This document shows, piece after piece, positions 49,801 through 60,763 of a DNA stretch of 64,000 nt (within the stretch, counting starts at the first letter, position 1; each line of letters starts with the position of its first letter). Below the pieces are notes generated by a model. The model saw only the letters and a program-made list of their open reading frames with translations. It was not told the DNA's origin and made no database searches. The translations under genes were made by a program, and so were the position numbers. Origin of the DNA: Phoenix dactylifera (lineage: Eukaryota; Streptophyta; Magnoliopsida; Arecales; Arecaceae); contig NC_052404.1 in assembly GCF_009389715.1 (NCBI RefSeq), positions 7,214,745 through 7,278,744 of the forward strand, given 5' to 3'.

Positions 49801-52800
49801 AAAAGACAACACGAAGTTTTCCAGTTCATAGTACAGAACAAACCTATTTCGAGGCATAGTGAAATTATATCCATTTCGAGCTGATGCAGGAATGCTTAAA
49901 TTGCAGGATGCAGTAACCCCTGAAGATAACATCATCAGCCGATCCCCGTCGCCTCGTCCAGACATTGAAGTTTTTCCATTATATGGGAATCCTCCTGGAC
50001 TAGATCCTACATACTATACAACATCAATGATGAGAACACACTGGTTTAAGAGGGTCAAGCATTAGAAGATTTGCAAGCATCATGATTAACATACTACGAT
50101 AGCAATTCTTGAGAATATACAAAAATAAAAGAAAATTGAGCATACTTTGATGTATTGGAGTTAACAATGTTACATAATATTTAGAAAAGCAAGTAATTAG
50201 AAAATGAAACTAACAGATAAAAATGATATCCGAGAAAGGAGACAACAAATGGTACTCAATGAAAGTTTAAGGGATTAAAAATAAGCCAATAACCCCACAA
50301 AAAAGAGCTTCAATGTCACTAAAATTTGGTTAGGCGAAAAGAAAAGAAAAAACTTCTTTTGCTATATTTGGTTTGCAGAATGCAGTTGGAATGATATGGG
50401 AATTCCAACTTTAGCATCATTCCAATGTTTGGCTTGCCAACAATTAATGAAATTAAATTTCCTTTGGGATCAACACTCCCTTAAATAAAGAACTTGTTGA
50501 TCTACTCTTACATGGGAGGAATGGTCATTCGTATTGCTACAGGAAAGAAAAGTTTCAGTATGCAGCATTTACAAGATAATTTGGAAATAGAAGATATCTT
50601 TGGTATGAATCAGTTAGTGGCATTTAAAATATAAAATGGGAATGGATGATTTGATTAATATTTGAATGTAAAATATTATTAAACATTTTACCTACTACTC
50701 CTTGGTCAAAGATATACAAAAAGATAACACTGATTCCATTTTAGAATCTACCTAGGAGATCAGACATTTGAATGAAAATATCATTCATTTCACATGCATT
50801 CCTTCATTAACAACCAATTTTTGTTCTTATCCATTTTTTTTAATTCTTGCAGATCAAACTTAGCATTAGATGCATCAAATGGACAATTTCATGTTAATTT
50901 AGCAGAAAACAGTGATTATAATAAAGGTTCATAAGACAGGTCTAAAATAAAATTACCGAATGATGCAGTTTGCATTTTTGACATCATAATACATTAGGTT
51001 ATTCTACTTCTGTATCAAATTAATATTAACCTTTGAATCTGTCACACATGTTAAATAACACAAAGGGTGTATAGTATGAGTCACTCATTACAGTTCAATT
51101 TATTGCATATACAGATATTTGGTCATGGATGTCAGTTGAATTTAGATTAGTCTTTGCAAAAATTCAGGAAGAATTTAAGCATGGGTCGTTAATACTAAGA
51201 GGGTACTGATTCAACTTTCATTGCATTACATGAACAGAAACATAGTTCGCCATATGTTTTTTATATTTAATGATCTCTTTCTGAGGAGCGACATCTCTTT
51301 AGGGGCTGAGAGATGCATATCCAATGAAGGTCTGTTTATAATGTGATAATCAGAAAAAATATAAGAAAAAAAAGGATGACGATGAGGAAAGTATTACGAA
51401 GGTGGACATGTCTGGAGATTTTATTTAGGAAAGGGTGACGAAGGAGAACCACAATTCACCTGTGTAAATTCTAACCTGAAACTTCAGGTTTTAAATCCAG
51501 CATCAAACCTAAAAGCTCATCAAATCTGGTTTCAAGTATGGGTGGACCCAAACCTGATAGCCTCACACGTGTTTGTCTATGAGTTCACTAGCTTATGTGT
51601 CTATAGTTTTATATGAATACTAGACCTAAATCTCATAGCAAAAATCTAATAAGTGGGTTTCCCCCCTAAACCCCTCTGCTCCAAATCAACCCCCCCCCCC
51701 CCCTTTCTTTTTCTTTCCCCGCCCACTCAGTCCCATCTCCTCCTTCTCCAAGAACCTTTTCATCCACCATTGTTACTTTGACATTTGACACAGATGCCCT
51801 GTCTCTAAGTGTCAAGAAAAACCTGACATGGGAATCTTCTAAAAATCAGGCACGGGGACAAATCTGCATATATTATATATGTAAATTTATATTGATGTGT
51901 GCATATAATGAACAAGGAGTTAAACATGTGCTTCGTAATTTTAAAAAAATGATAAAACAAATGGTAAAATAACATTAGAAATAGAAACTTTCATATAAAA
52001 GTGTGAAAACTAGACACATGATGACCATGGTAACATAAATGGTGGTATGAAATGTCAAGGAGTGTCATGAAGCGTCTGACACATCAAAAATCCCAAAATT
52101 TTGGGTGTCCGAGTAACACCATCATCCACCCCTCAAAAGCCCTTAGTCCCTTTTGGCCTTCATCCAACATTCCACCCATCTTATAGCCACCTACATCCAA
52201 TTCAAATTATTGGATTTATTTTTGAATATGGACCTCCCAAATTGCATTCAAGATTAGATTCAGACCTAGGTTCAAATCATGTAGGAGCAAATTTATTGTC
52301 ATTGATATTCGCATTGCACATAAGGGCGGTCCAGTTGATGAGGCTGCCACCATTGCAGAATTAGGGGAGGGTTAGATATAAGCAGCCTTACCCCCACATG
52401 CAAAGAGGCTATTTTCGTATTTCGAACCTGTGACCTCGAGGTCACAATGGAGAAACCTTACCATTATGCCAAGATTCATCCTCTATTCGTATTATCTGTA
52501 GTTTCTTGAAATAAGTTTTAAAAGGTGGAAGCTTTAGCGTGAATGTAAGAGTCTAAGAGAGAACGTAAAGTTGAGAATTCGGTGAATCGATGATTTAGAC
52601 ATGAACCTTTAAGTTCCTAAGTGTTTCCCCCAATTCAAAATACATGGATGCATTGTTGGTGCCACAAGGTTCGTTTATGATCAGCAATTTCTTGAATAGA
52701 AACTTGGAAGAAAAAAGAAAGATACCTATCTTACTTGTTTTGATTACTCGGATAATCTTTCATGATTTTGGATAATTCAAAATAATGGAAATGGAATGCA

Positions 52801-54657
52801 ATGGGAACCTACTATGCACTTCATTGTATGGGTTTCTCCACTCTAGGGAATCTTATATGCATGAGTGGTGTAGAACATGATTATTTGAAGGGTCCAAGCA
52901 ATCATGAATGTCTATCTTAAGGAAGTTTTTAACTATTGACGACCTAGCTAAAGGGATATACAAAGAGGTCAATGAGTCTTATTTAATTAGTCATGAAGAA
53001 ATAGGTACCATACATGTTCTTTTGCTCTAGAAAGTTTCTTCATCCATTTGATATCAACAAAGGCTACTAAAGGAAAACCCCATTATAGTGATAACTGACA
53101 AGAGAGTTGAATACTTAGCTCATAACTTATAAGACTACTTATGTGGATAAGAAGCTTTGATACTCTAAAACCCAGCTCGGCCACCCACCCCTCTTGGAGT
53201 CCACATCATGGATCAATGGTTCAACAACAGTCAATATCACAAATTAGTAAAATAAGTACTTAAAATAGTACAAGATTTTAAAAATATAAAAAGATATGAC
53301 AACTATGGAAAATAATTATAATAGCATTTTTATTAAATACGTAAACATCTATCTTATAAAAATGATAGAATCTCAAAACTCATTTTTCGTCGAAAAAGGG
53401 ACATACCTCCTACCACATATACCCTATAAATAAGTTGAGATAGCAATGGCTATAAATGACAACAAATCGAGTTGGGGAGTTGGGATGACAAGTCTTTACT
53501 AGCACTAATATTGAACCCTAATCCCAAAGAGTGAAGCAGTAAACAAAAAACTTTTCCTTTTTTATTTCTATTTTTCCCAGCAAATCTAAAGCGCTTGATA
53601 GAAATGGTTGAAATCAAGTTGACCCATGCAGGTCACTAGGAGGCACGAATTCTGGTCTTTAAAAGTTTACGATTGACTGGAATCGTAAAAGCTTCCAACT
53701 CATGAGTTGGACAGGTTAAACAGATCAATCCATCTGGGTCTTAAAACATTACTCATAACAAGGAACTCCACATTCAACTCGGGAAGAGCTACGGAAGGAA
53801 AGAGACAATTAAATGTTCTCCAAAACTGTTGAATTTGTCTCAACAAGTTTAAGATGAACATTAATATAAGCCTGCTTTTGATCTTTGAAAGTTTCTATGG
53901 TGCAACTTGTAACCCTGGTTGGTTCATTCTCTCTTTTTCTTCTTATTCACTTGCCTACTCTTTTCTGTTCCCTTTTACTTCCAAATAAATAAATATATAG
54001 TTTAGTACGTTTTTTATCCTTATAACTCGTTCTGATCTCTTTCTTGTTAGACTTTAATTTGACCAATCTATGAGATAACAACAGGCGGAAAAAACAAAGA
54101 AAGCAGAATAGCAACTCAACAGCATTAGCGGCAAAATATCGAACACGCATTTAAATAGCAATAGTAAGAATCAAGAACATACCCAGCCATGGCAGCTCAA
54201 CTTTGCTGCGTTCCCTCTTTCAGTGCCACCCTGCACCATCCCATCAGTAGGCGACAATAACTGGTCTCCCCTCTTCGTCTGCCTCGCCCTCTCCCACCGC
54301 CAAGCCTCCACTCCCAATATTTACTCTTTGCGAAGGCGGCATCTTCAAAGAGTCATCCTCGTCCAAAACTATACGAAGATCATCTTCGCTGTCGCTGCCG
54401 TTGCCGCTTTCCTCCATTCCAAAAACCAGACCTTCCTTCCCCCCGTTGGAATCCACCGGTCTCGCATTGCCTTCACCAATTCGATCATCCGAGCTGTGGT
54501 CCTCACCGATCGAATCGAATCCCCCACTCTTCGAGCTGCTCATATTTCTCTCAGCCGAACAGGAGTATTGATTTTCTTGGCCACAGGGGATGCCCGCATT
54601 GACCCGATCCTCAAGGTCGCCATAGAGATCGCCGAAATCGTCCATATCACCATCCAT
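39718..54657 (-). CDS. FIPS5: FIP1-like pre-mRNA polyadenylation factor (FIPS5 type), two frameshifts
   Basis: Subunit of the nuclear cleavage and polyadenylation complex that bridges poly(A) polymerase. Exons, in transcript order: 54657-54183, 50013-49844, 49561-49436, 49353-49291, 48949-48848, 48768-48650, 46351-44458, 40368-39718. The start MDGDMDDFGDLYGDLED and the acidic SDSEDDLRIVLDEDD are family marks; exon 3 has the Fip1 domain ([23 protein letters not shown]). A KGRAIEVE...RDSDVVIQ block, a long charged RE/RD-rich region and the end ILETLAKLGKRQERFKEPI...RKRRWGG follow. Two single-base indels break the frame: one extra base near 54246 (TGA in VAY-stop) and one missing base near 49474 (after FNFG). 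Allowing for both, all exons are in phase with 1,199 codons, close to the Arabidopsis length. Either the allele is broken or the sequence has errors. Confidence 0.93.
41951..42020 (+). repeat. Dispersed 70-bp repeat, copy 2
   Basis: See 29580-29649: two mismatches in 70, same orientation, sharp edges on both sides. Confidence 0.9.
43491..44273. mobile_element. Foldback element (hAT-like) in FIP1 intron
   Basis: Flanked by ttgtatag on both sides (43483-43490 and 44274-44281), an 8-bp duplication as expected for hAT. The ends are weakly inverted (caaggttcgcggta and the inverse of cagtgttggtggaa). The two arms carry similar purine-rich blocks and 'ctcctccggtc(a/g)tccgca' words in opposite orientation, and the middle is a perfect 14-bp stem with a 13-base loop (43942-43955, 43969-43982). 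It includes a (GA)12 tract (43801-43824). No transposase. The many open frames are purine-repeat artefacts. Confidence 0.65.
43942..43982. repeat. Perfect 14-bp stem, 13-base loop
   Basis: tttaagtgaagttg and its exact reverse complement around gcacaccctgtgt; it is near the middle of the foldback element. Confidence 0.9.
46352..48649 (-). other. FIP1 intron between exons 6 and 7 (2.3 kb)
   Basis: AT-rich. At 47230-47420 a stretch ending in (GAAA)n and (GGA)n follows wording like a retroelement 3' end ('tcccatcc' then A-rich), but no coding trace remains. Nothing else is supported. Confidence 0.5.
50014..54182 (-). other. FIP1 intron 1 (4.2 kb)
   Basis: AT-rich with an Au-type SINE (52316-52483) and a C-run near 51690-51704. 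No extra exon seen. Confidence 0.7.
52316..52483 (-). mobile_element. Au-type SINE in FIP1 intron 1
   Basis: On the minus strand it reads gaggatgaatcttggcataa, then tggtaagg (box A), the palindrome gacctcgaggtc, cacaggttcgaaat (box B), 'agcctctttgcatg', 'gggtaaggctgc', and ends ...accgccctt. This is the recognisable order of the Au SINE family found widely in flowering plants. The flanks tattcgcatt (52306-52315) and tattcgtatt (52484-52493) form a 10-bp duplication with one mismatch. It is in the same direction as FIP1 transcription. Confidence 0.85.
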
Positions 54658-54944
54658 CTTTGGCTCCCCGATCGAACCAAGAAGAGAGAGACCAAAGGTA
54701 ACCAAGAATCTGGGAACCCTAACCCTAGTCAAGATGAAACCAAACAGCAGAGAATGAGAGCTGGAGCTCGGGTGGCTCGGGATTCGTTACCTTCGGATTG
54801 GGGAGCCAAGACTGGATTCGAGGATTCAGGGAGCTCCATTGGTCGCCCAAGAACCCTAATTCCAGCTCGCCCCTCGTTCAGACGACGAGAGAAAAGGGTA
54901 TACTCGTCAGCAATTTGGAACTCGCGTCTTTCGGAGCGGTAACC
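54658..54944 (-). promoter_or_regulatory. FIP1 leader/promoter, cut short by a transposon
   Basis: Lies between the FIP1 ATG and the Mutator-like insertion. It contains telo-box-like repeats (aaccctaaccctag, 54715-54728, and aaccctaatt, 54853-54862). A leader intron is possible (donor in gaag|gtaacg near 54792, acceptor actag|ggttag near 54728). Frames across it on both strands are not genes. Confidence 0.5.
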
Positions 54945-54953
54945 AGGTGAGCC

Positions 54954-55778
54954 GGGTAGTTCTAAATACACCCCCCCTATTGCTCAGGACACCCCCCAAA
55001 AATTAAAAAAAAATTAAATACTCTCTACACCCCCCCATTTGCTAAGGACACCCCTAAAAAATTAAAAATTCCTAAATTACCCCCACCCTCCCCACCCCCC
55101 GCCTCTGCCTCCTCCTCATCCCTCTCCCCCTCTTCCCGCCCGCCTCTGCCTCCCCCTCATCCCTCTCCCCTCCTCCTCCGCCTATTCACCCTCCTCCTCC
55201 TCCTCCCTCCTCCCTCCTCCTACTCCTCCACCCCTCTACCTCCGCCCCCCATCCCCAACCCCTCTTACTCTGCATCCCCCTCCGCCTTCTCCCCCTTCTT
55301 TGCCTCCTCCTCCACCCCCTATTCCTCCCTGCTCCCATTCCTCCTCCTCCTCCTACCCCTCCTCCCCCTTCTCCTCCACCTCCCCCTCCTCCTCCTCCTC
55401 CTCCACCTCCCCCTCCTCCAACTACCCCTCCTACCCCTCCCCCCTCCGCCGCCTCCTCCCCACCCTCCTACCCCTCCTCCCCTCCCCTCCGCCGAACAGA
55501 AGGATTCTATTCGGTTGAGGGTTGCCGAACAGAAGCCTTCTGTTCGGCACTGGATCGCCGAACAGAAGCCTTCTGTTCGGCACCGTTCAGCCGAACAGAA
55601 GCATTTTGTTCGGCGATCCAGTGCCGAACGGAGCACGAAACGGAGGAGGAGGAAGGGGGGTGTACTGAGAAAATTTCAAGGGCAATATGGTAATTACACT
55701 AAAGGTTAGTTTGGGTATTTTTTTTTTAATTTTTGGGGGGTGTCCTGAGCAATAGGGGGGGTGTATTTAGAACTACCC
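54954..55778. mobile_element. Mutator-like element, second copy of the same family
   Basis: Perfect 9-bp target duplication aggtgagcc (54945-54953 and 55779-55787). Terminal inverted repeats match those of 11151-13120 (gggtagttctaaatacaccc, then tattgctcaggacacccc). The interior is about 400 bases of CT-rich DNA (55080-55490) and one palindrome array (55493-55634). No viral fragment, no hairpin arms, no transposase. It begins 297 bases upstream of the FIP1 ATG. Confidence 0.92.
55493..55634. repeat. Palindrome array C (CCGAACAGAAG core)
   Basis: Same unit and linkers as in the element at 11151-13120, including gttgagggttgccgaacag and ggcgatccagtgccgaacgg, but in a different arrangement. It shows that the array belongs to the family and not to one insertion. 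Confidence 0.9.
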
Positions 55779-55787
55779 AGGTGAGCC

Positions 55788-57218
55788 TTGCATCCCTGGA
55801 CATTTGCCATTATATAGGGCTTAGGGTTTTTCTGAATAACAGAACGACCATTTTACCCTTGCCTGCTTGCCGGGATGTTAGATTTTTTTTTTTTATTTGT
55901 TTGGATTGTCAGGGATGATAAAATGAAAAAACAATATATACGAGAATGTGTAAAAAAAAATGATTGACCAATATATTATATATTTTTAAATATTATTAAA
56001 AAAATAAAAAAATATTATTTCTTAAGATCTTCTAATATACATTTTCTCATCCAAATTTTTAGACTGGTTTACAGATTTTGAGAATAATAACAATGAAATT
56101 ATTTTTATATATTCTCTTGCAATCTCTTGAAAGAACAAAATTTTCTTTTAATATTATTATAATAGATCAAATTAACTACCGAAGGGGTTAACTCCTTACC
56201 AATTTTTAAAAGTTGAATTAATAAAACTGTAAGTTTCTAATTCTTATCCAACTCAAATGCATCGAATATGAATTCTATGAGCTAAACACAAGCATCCAAG
56301 TAATATAGATTACGACTATTCTAAGATTTCAAACAGCAGGACCCGTTACACAAAAAGATTTAAATCTTTCATTTTTTTTTTTTTTTGCAATGTTCTCCTC
56401 AATATGAGATGGAAAAGCCAAATTCTTTTCTTCTTGGAAAGAAATGAAATTTTGGTTAACATTCATTATCTCTCATCTTTTCATGTTGAAAACTCCAGTT
56501 TAATGTGAGATGTCCTCTTGTAACTAGAAAACCTAAACTTCTTTGCAAATTTGGGTTATAATAGCTATATAGAAATGAGAAATCCCTACCCACCTTCAAG
56601 CATACCAAGCATCTAATTTAAAAAATCATATACATGTTTAATCTAAGCAGACATGAAACCTTCCAAAATCCATCTCTCATCTGTTAGCTAGATATGTTAG
56701 ATTTGGAGCCCGATGTAGGAAAGAATTGAGCAAATGTCAATCCCAGTCCGATTCTTTGACCAGTAAGAATCAAATACAAAATTTAAAATGTTAATAAAAT
56801 TGAAGGTAAAAGAAAGAAGATGATGAACTTAAAGAAGACAAACATATTATGAACACAAAAGACAACTTGTAAAATTTGAACAAAATTTTCAACAAGAAAA
56901 AAAGGGAAAAACTTTACTACGATGAGAGCAACTAAATCTATACTATTCGGCTGATTTTTTCCAACCCAGATGTATGCATATACTGCAAACTCGAAGCTTC
57001 CATTTTCAAAAATTATAAAAATTTGCATGATATTGTTCATGAGTTCAAAATAGCATTATCCATTTCCTTCATTTAATCACTTGAGTGAACTACACAAATC
57101 AAATATTACTACAATCCAACCAAGTTGTAGACATATGTCTACATACTACATGGTATAATTTTTAGAATCTAGACATTGCTTTGGAGAGAGCAAGCATGAA
57201 ATCACTGGAAGAAGATTC
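55788..57218. other. Intergenic, AT-rich
   Basis: No gene or element ends seen; frames are short and low-complexity. Confidence 0.6.
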
Positions 57219-57640
57219 TTACTGCAGTATTTTTTTTTTTCCAAGGAAAAAGGAGGCCAATTTCAGATTGGCTTCCAACTCCTGGCAATTACATTCTTCA
57301 ACTCTGAAGGTTGATAAGGCATGGGAATCTCTATCCATCAGATAACTGCAAAGGGATATTTTTTGCTTTGTTCTAAACTTTTGAGAAATCTGGAAGGTGG
57401 TTCTGATTGCATAAAATTGACCAATCACTGAATAATGCTAGGCCTCTTGCAGCTGTGAACCATGCTTGGTGAGAAAGATTCTTCATTTCTCTCCTTCCAA
57501 CAAGCCCAGCTAGTTGCTGCAAATAACATTAGAACAGTGGGTTGGGTTGATTTAGGAGAACATCCAACACCTCCAATCCAAGCACATATCTTCAAAAGTT
57601 GACTGTGGATGAGGAATTCCAAATGATAAGCAAATTGATT
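57219..57640 (-). mobile_element. LINE remnant (C-terminal part of ORF2)
   Basis: On the minus strand a frame reads LFAATSWACWKERNEESF, like the conserved W-x-x-WKERN-x-R-x-F word that follows the zinc-binding domain of plant LINE reverse transcriptases. The frame is short and stops soon after. No ends are visible. Confidence 0.55.
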
Positions 57641-60600
57641 TCCATATACAAGAGGTGAACTATTGCCTCCTATCTGCCGTCTTTTTTATTAAAAGGTGGA
57701 TTCCTAGTCTGTTTTTTTCTTATAACATCAATTTTGTTGATTATTTTGTTTTCAAGAGTCTCCTTTTCCCCCTCCCGTTAGCCTTTGAAGCTTTGTCTTG
57801 TGATCCTAAATCTTTAGGTCTCTCTTTCATTTCATGAAATAGATTGTACTGATGGCCTTGCATCCCAATTAACCCCATGCAACGAAATAAGATAGATTAG
57901 ATGTTCAATTGAAATGAATAGTGAGGATAATGCTAAACGTTCATCCACCTAATCAATCTTAATTTCACAAACCGTAGTACTTATGTTTACTTGCACTTCA
58001 GCTGTTCAACTGGACAATCTTTTAAGTAACTAATCTGCATTGTTCTTTCCTGTAACCAGTTTTAATCATCAATCCCGTCAAAGAGCTGCCACAGTTGGAT
58101 CCATATCTAGTTTGAAATTTTAGATTTTGAAATGTTGGATTTTTTGTTTAAATAAAAAAGAAAGGGATTCTTGTTGCACTTAAACAATTGGCTACTTTTG
58201 CTACTCTTCTGCTTTAGAGCATAGTATGTCTTCACCATGTTCGGGAAAAGGTAAGCCAGGAAGTGATTAAAAGACTGTGTTAAACAATAAATTAAGCACA
58301 TCAAAGCCACCTTACATATATGGAAAGCAAAAAAAAAATGAAGAATATAATAATTGAGTACTGCCGCTCTTTTGCTCCTAGCAGTCAGAAAGAGATACAA
58401 GGTTGATGGCAATGTGTGTAAGACTAACATGATAACCATCTACACCACAGCACCATTGGCCACCATATTTTTTCTAATTCTATTATTGAGGCATTCCTTA
58501 ACAAGGCAAGATTGATCCTAAGATTTACTAAGGTTATAATATCCAGAGGTTGCGTCGTAATATAGAATATAGACTCAATGTTACAAGTTAGTTGCTTTTA
58601 TTTGTTGTTGAAATTACAAGTTAGTTGCTGCAATAAGATTGTGAGTAGGTGACCTTAAACCATCACAAAGATGGTTTCTGACTAGTTTTAGGACCTGAGG
58701 CATTTCTTATTGAATTCATCATACTTGAATCATGGACAAAAGATTTAGTTTTTCCTTGAAGTTCGATATAATTTCCCCGTTGGTTGCATCAAACTCCATT
58801 TTTCTCAGTCTGTACATGAAGCAAAACTTATTCAAAACTTTGCCATAATGCCGCAACATTTGTTTAATTCACTTCTCCACGAACGCAGTCGAGAGGAAAG
58901 TTCTGAGGGGATTAATGAATTAATCTTACATAACTTTAAAATAAAAGCTAGCAGAACTAATGGTTATCTATTAATAGAGGCCTTTATTTTGCCTAATTAT
59001 TAAGGCTTATTTTGCTTAGGGCTAGGGTCGGCAATCAGGCCAGGTCAGATATGGATCGGGTCGGAACACGGGTTGGGTCGACATATGGATCAAGTAAAAT
59101 TGCTCTCAACCTAAGCCCGACTTGTTTATTAAATGGGTTAAAAATCTAAGTCTAAAACTAACTTAGATTAAGAACGGCTTGTATAATCTATTTAAGAAAT
59201 GAATCAAATTAGGTTAAATAGGTTAAATGAGTTTAAAAACAAATTATATATGTCATAAATGGGTGAAATGGATTAAATAGATATTAAATGGATCGGTTTA
59301 TTACCTGATCCAACTATTAAAATAGTCAAAATGGGTTAAACAAGTTATGACTCTAAATTAATCTGAATCCAACCCGTTAAATAGGGTTGACTCTTTCATG
59401 ACCTGGACTTTTTTATCCCAGATCTAGACCTATCCAAAGTTGGTCGCATTTTTGCAACATAAATTGCCACCCTTACTCAAGCCTATACTTCAGCAACAAC
59501 TAGCCTTGGATTCCATTTTAACCTAGAGATCTACTCCCATCTGAGCTCAGCCTGGTGGTTGCAAGCTTTCTCGATTGGTAGAAAATAGTCACAACTAGAC
59601 TTCAAAAAGTAGAAGAATTAGAAGCGTACAGCAAATATAAAAACCTGGATGTACCTTAAACCAATAAAAATTAGAGTAACCTGGTTTTGTTTCCTTGATT
59701 TACACCTTTAATGACAATTCAAGATAATGTCTCTGTTCCTTTACAATACTAAGCAATAACGAATGCTGTTCGGTTTATTTAAGAGAACAATTTAGTCTTC
59801 CTATTCGGACTTTTTTGGGCAAGGTTACTATATGGTTATTGGAGAACTTAATTGACTGGAAAAAAAAAACAATATACAAATTGCAAAGGAATGCTCTAAA
59901 GATTAGTTCTAAAATGACAGCGAAAAAGAGGTGCATTTTGTTTTTCTGATTTCTTCTCTGATGCTTTTTTTAGGGTTCAATATCAAGTTACCAAGTGCAC
60001 CCGGAAAACAAAAAACCAGAGCTATCTTCCCCATTTCCATCGACAAGTTCTTGCGAAAAACGGTGAACTACAGTCAAGGTGATTAATGCTCCTTTCTATT
60101 AAGAATATGATTGATGTTTCTTCATTAAGATTATGCAGTCCTAACAACAAAAGAAATTGATATATATGTTGTAATTCAATCTAAAGTAAAAACATCAGCC
60201 ATTGAATTTTAAACCGAATCATCTTATGTTAATCTTTCTCCATCTATTAAACGATCCAATCATCTATATTCTCCCTTCACTAATTATTTCAAGAGGACTG
60301 AACCTCAGGCATGGCTCTCGGCATAAAGAAGCTACCCAAACCCAAATAGCAGTAGACCCGAACTACTAAACTCAAAAATACTGACATAAACTGAGTCAAC
60401 TTGCAAAATAACCACTACTGGGAGTAGGAATGAGAGTAATATATTCCGAATGCACAAGAAATATTGCATATCAACAACTGCAGCTATAAGCAGCACTCAA
60501 ATATAAAAGCTTGCGAACCGTCGTAAGGTACAGCTTATTACACTGACCATCAGAAAATGGCTGCAATCAAATCGACCAAACACCAGCCGATTGCTTGCAA

Positions 60601-60763
60601 GCGAACTGCATCAAAATCAATATTTATACGTAAGGAGGGTAGAGGAACAAAACCAAATGCTGCAACAACAATTCCTACGGCTAAACAACTCAAAAACTTC
60701 GATTCTCATTTCCCACATTAGAATTTACAATACAAGTCAATTCAAAAAGACCTTGTAAAACTT
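57641..60763. other. Intergenic upstream of the kelch gene 3' end
   Basis: AT-rich. It holds a probable hAT-type MITE (59022-59475) and the 3' untranslated region of the kelch gene in its last part. No other feature supported. Confidence 0.6.
59022..59475. mobile_element. Probable hAT-type MITE
   Basis: Left end tagggtcggcaat and right end attgccacccttac are inverted with a few differences. The inside is full of 'gggtcgg', 'gggttaaa' and 'acccgttaaat' words in both orientations, as in a common plant MITE type. Target duplication not clear. Confidence 0.45.

Noticed and set aside
54223..54942. 239-codon plus-strand frame
   Set aside because: Antisense of FIP1 exon 1 and its leader; no domain, while the minus strand carries clear FIP1 family words.
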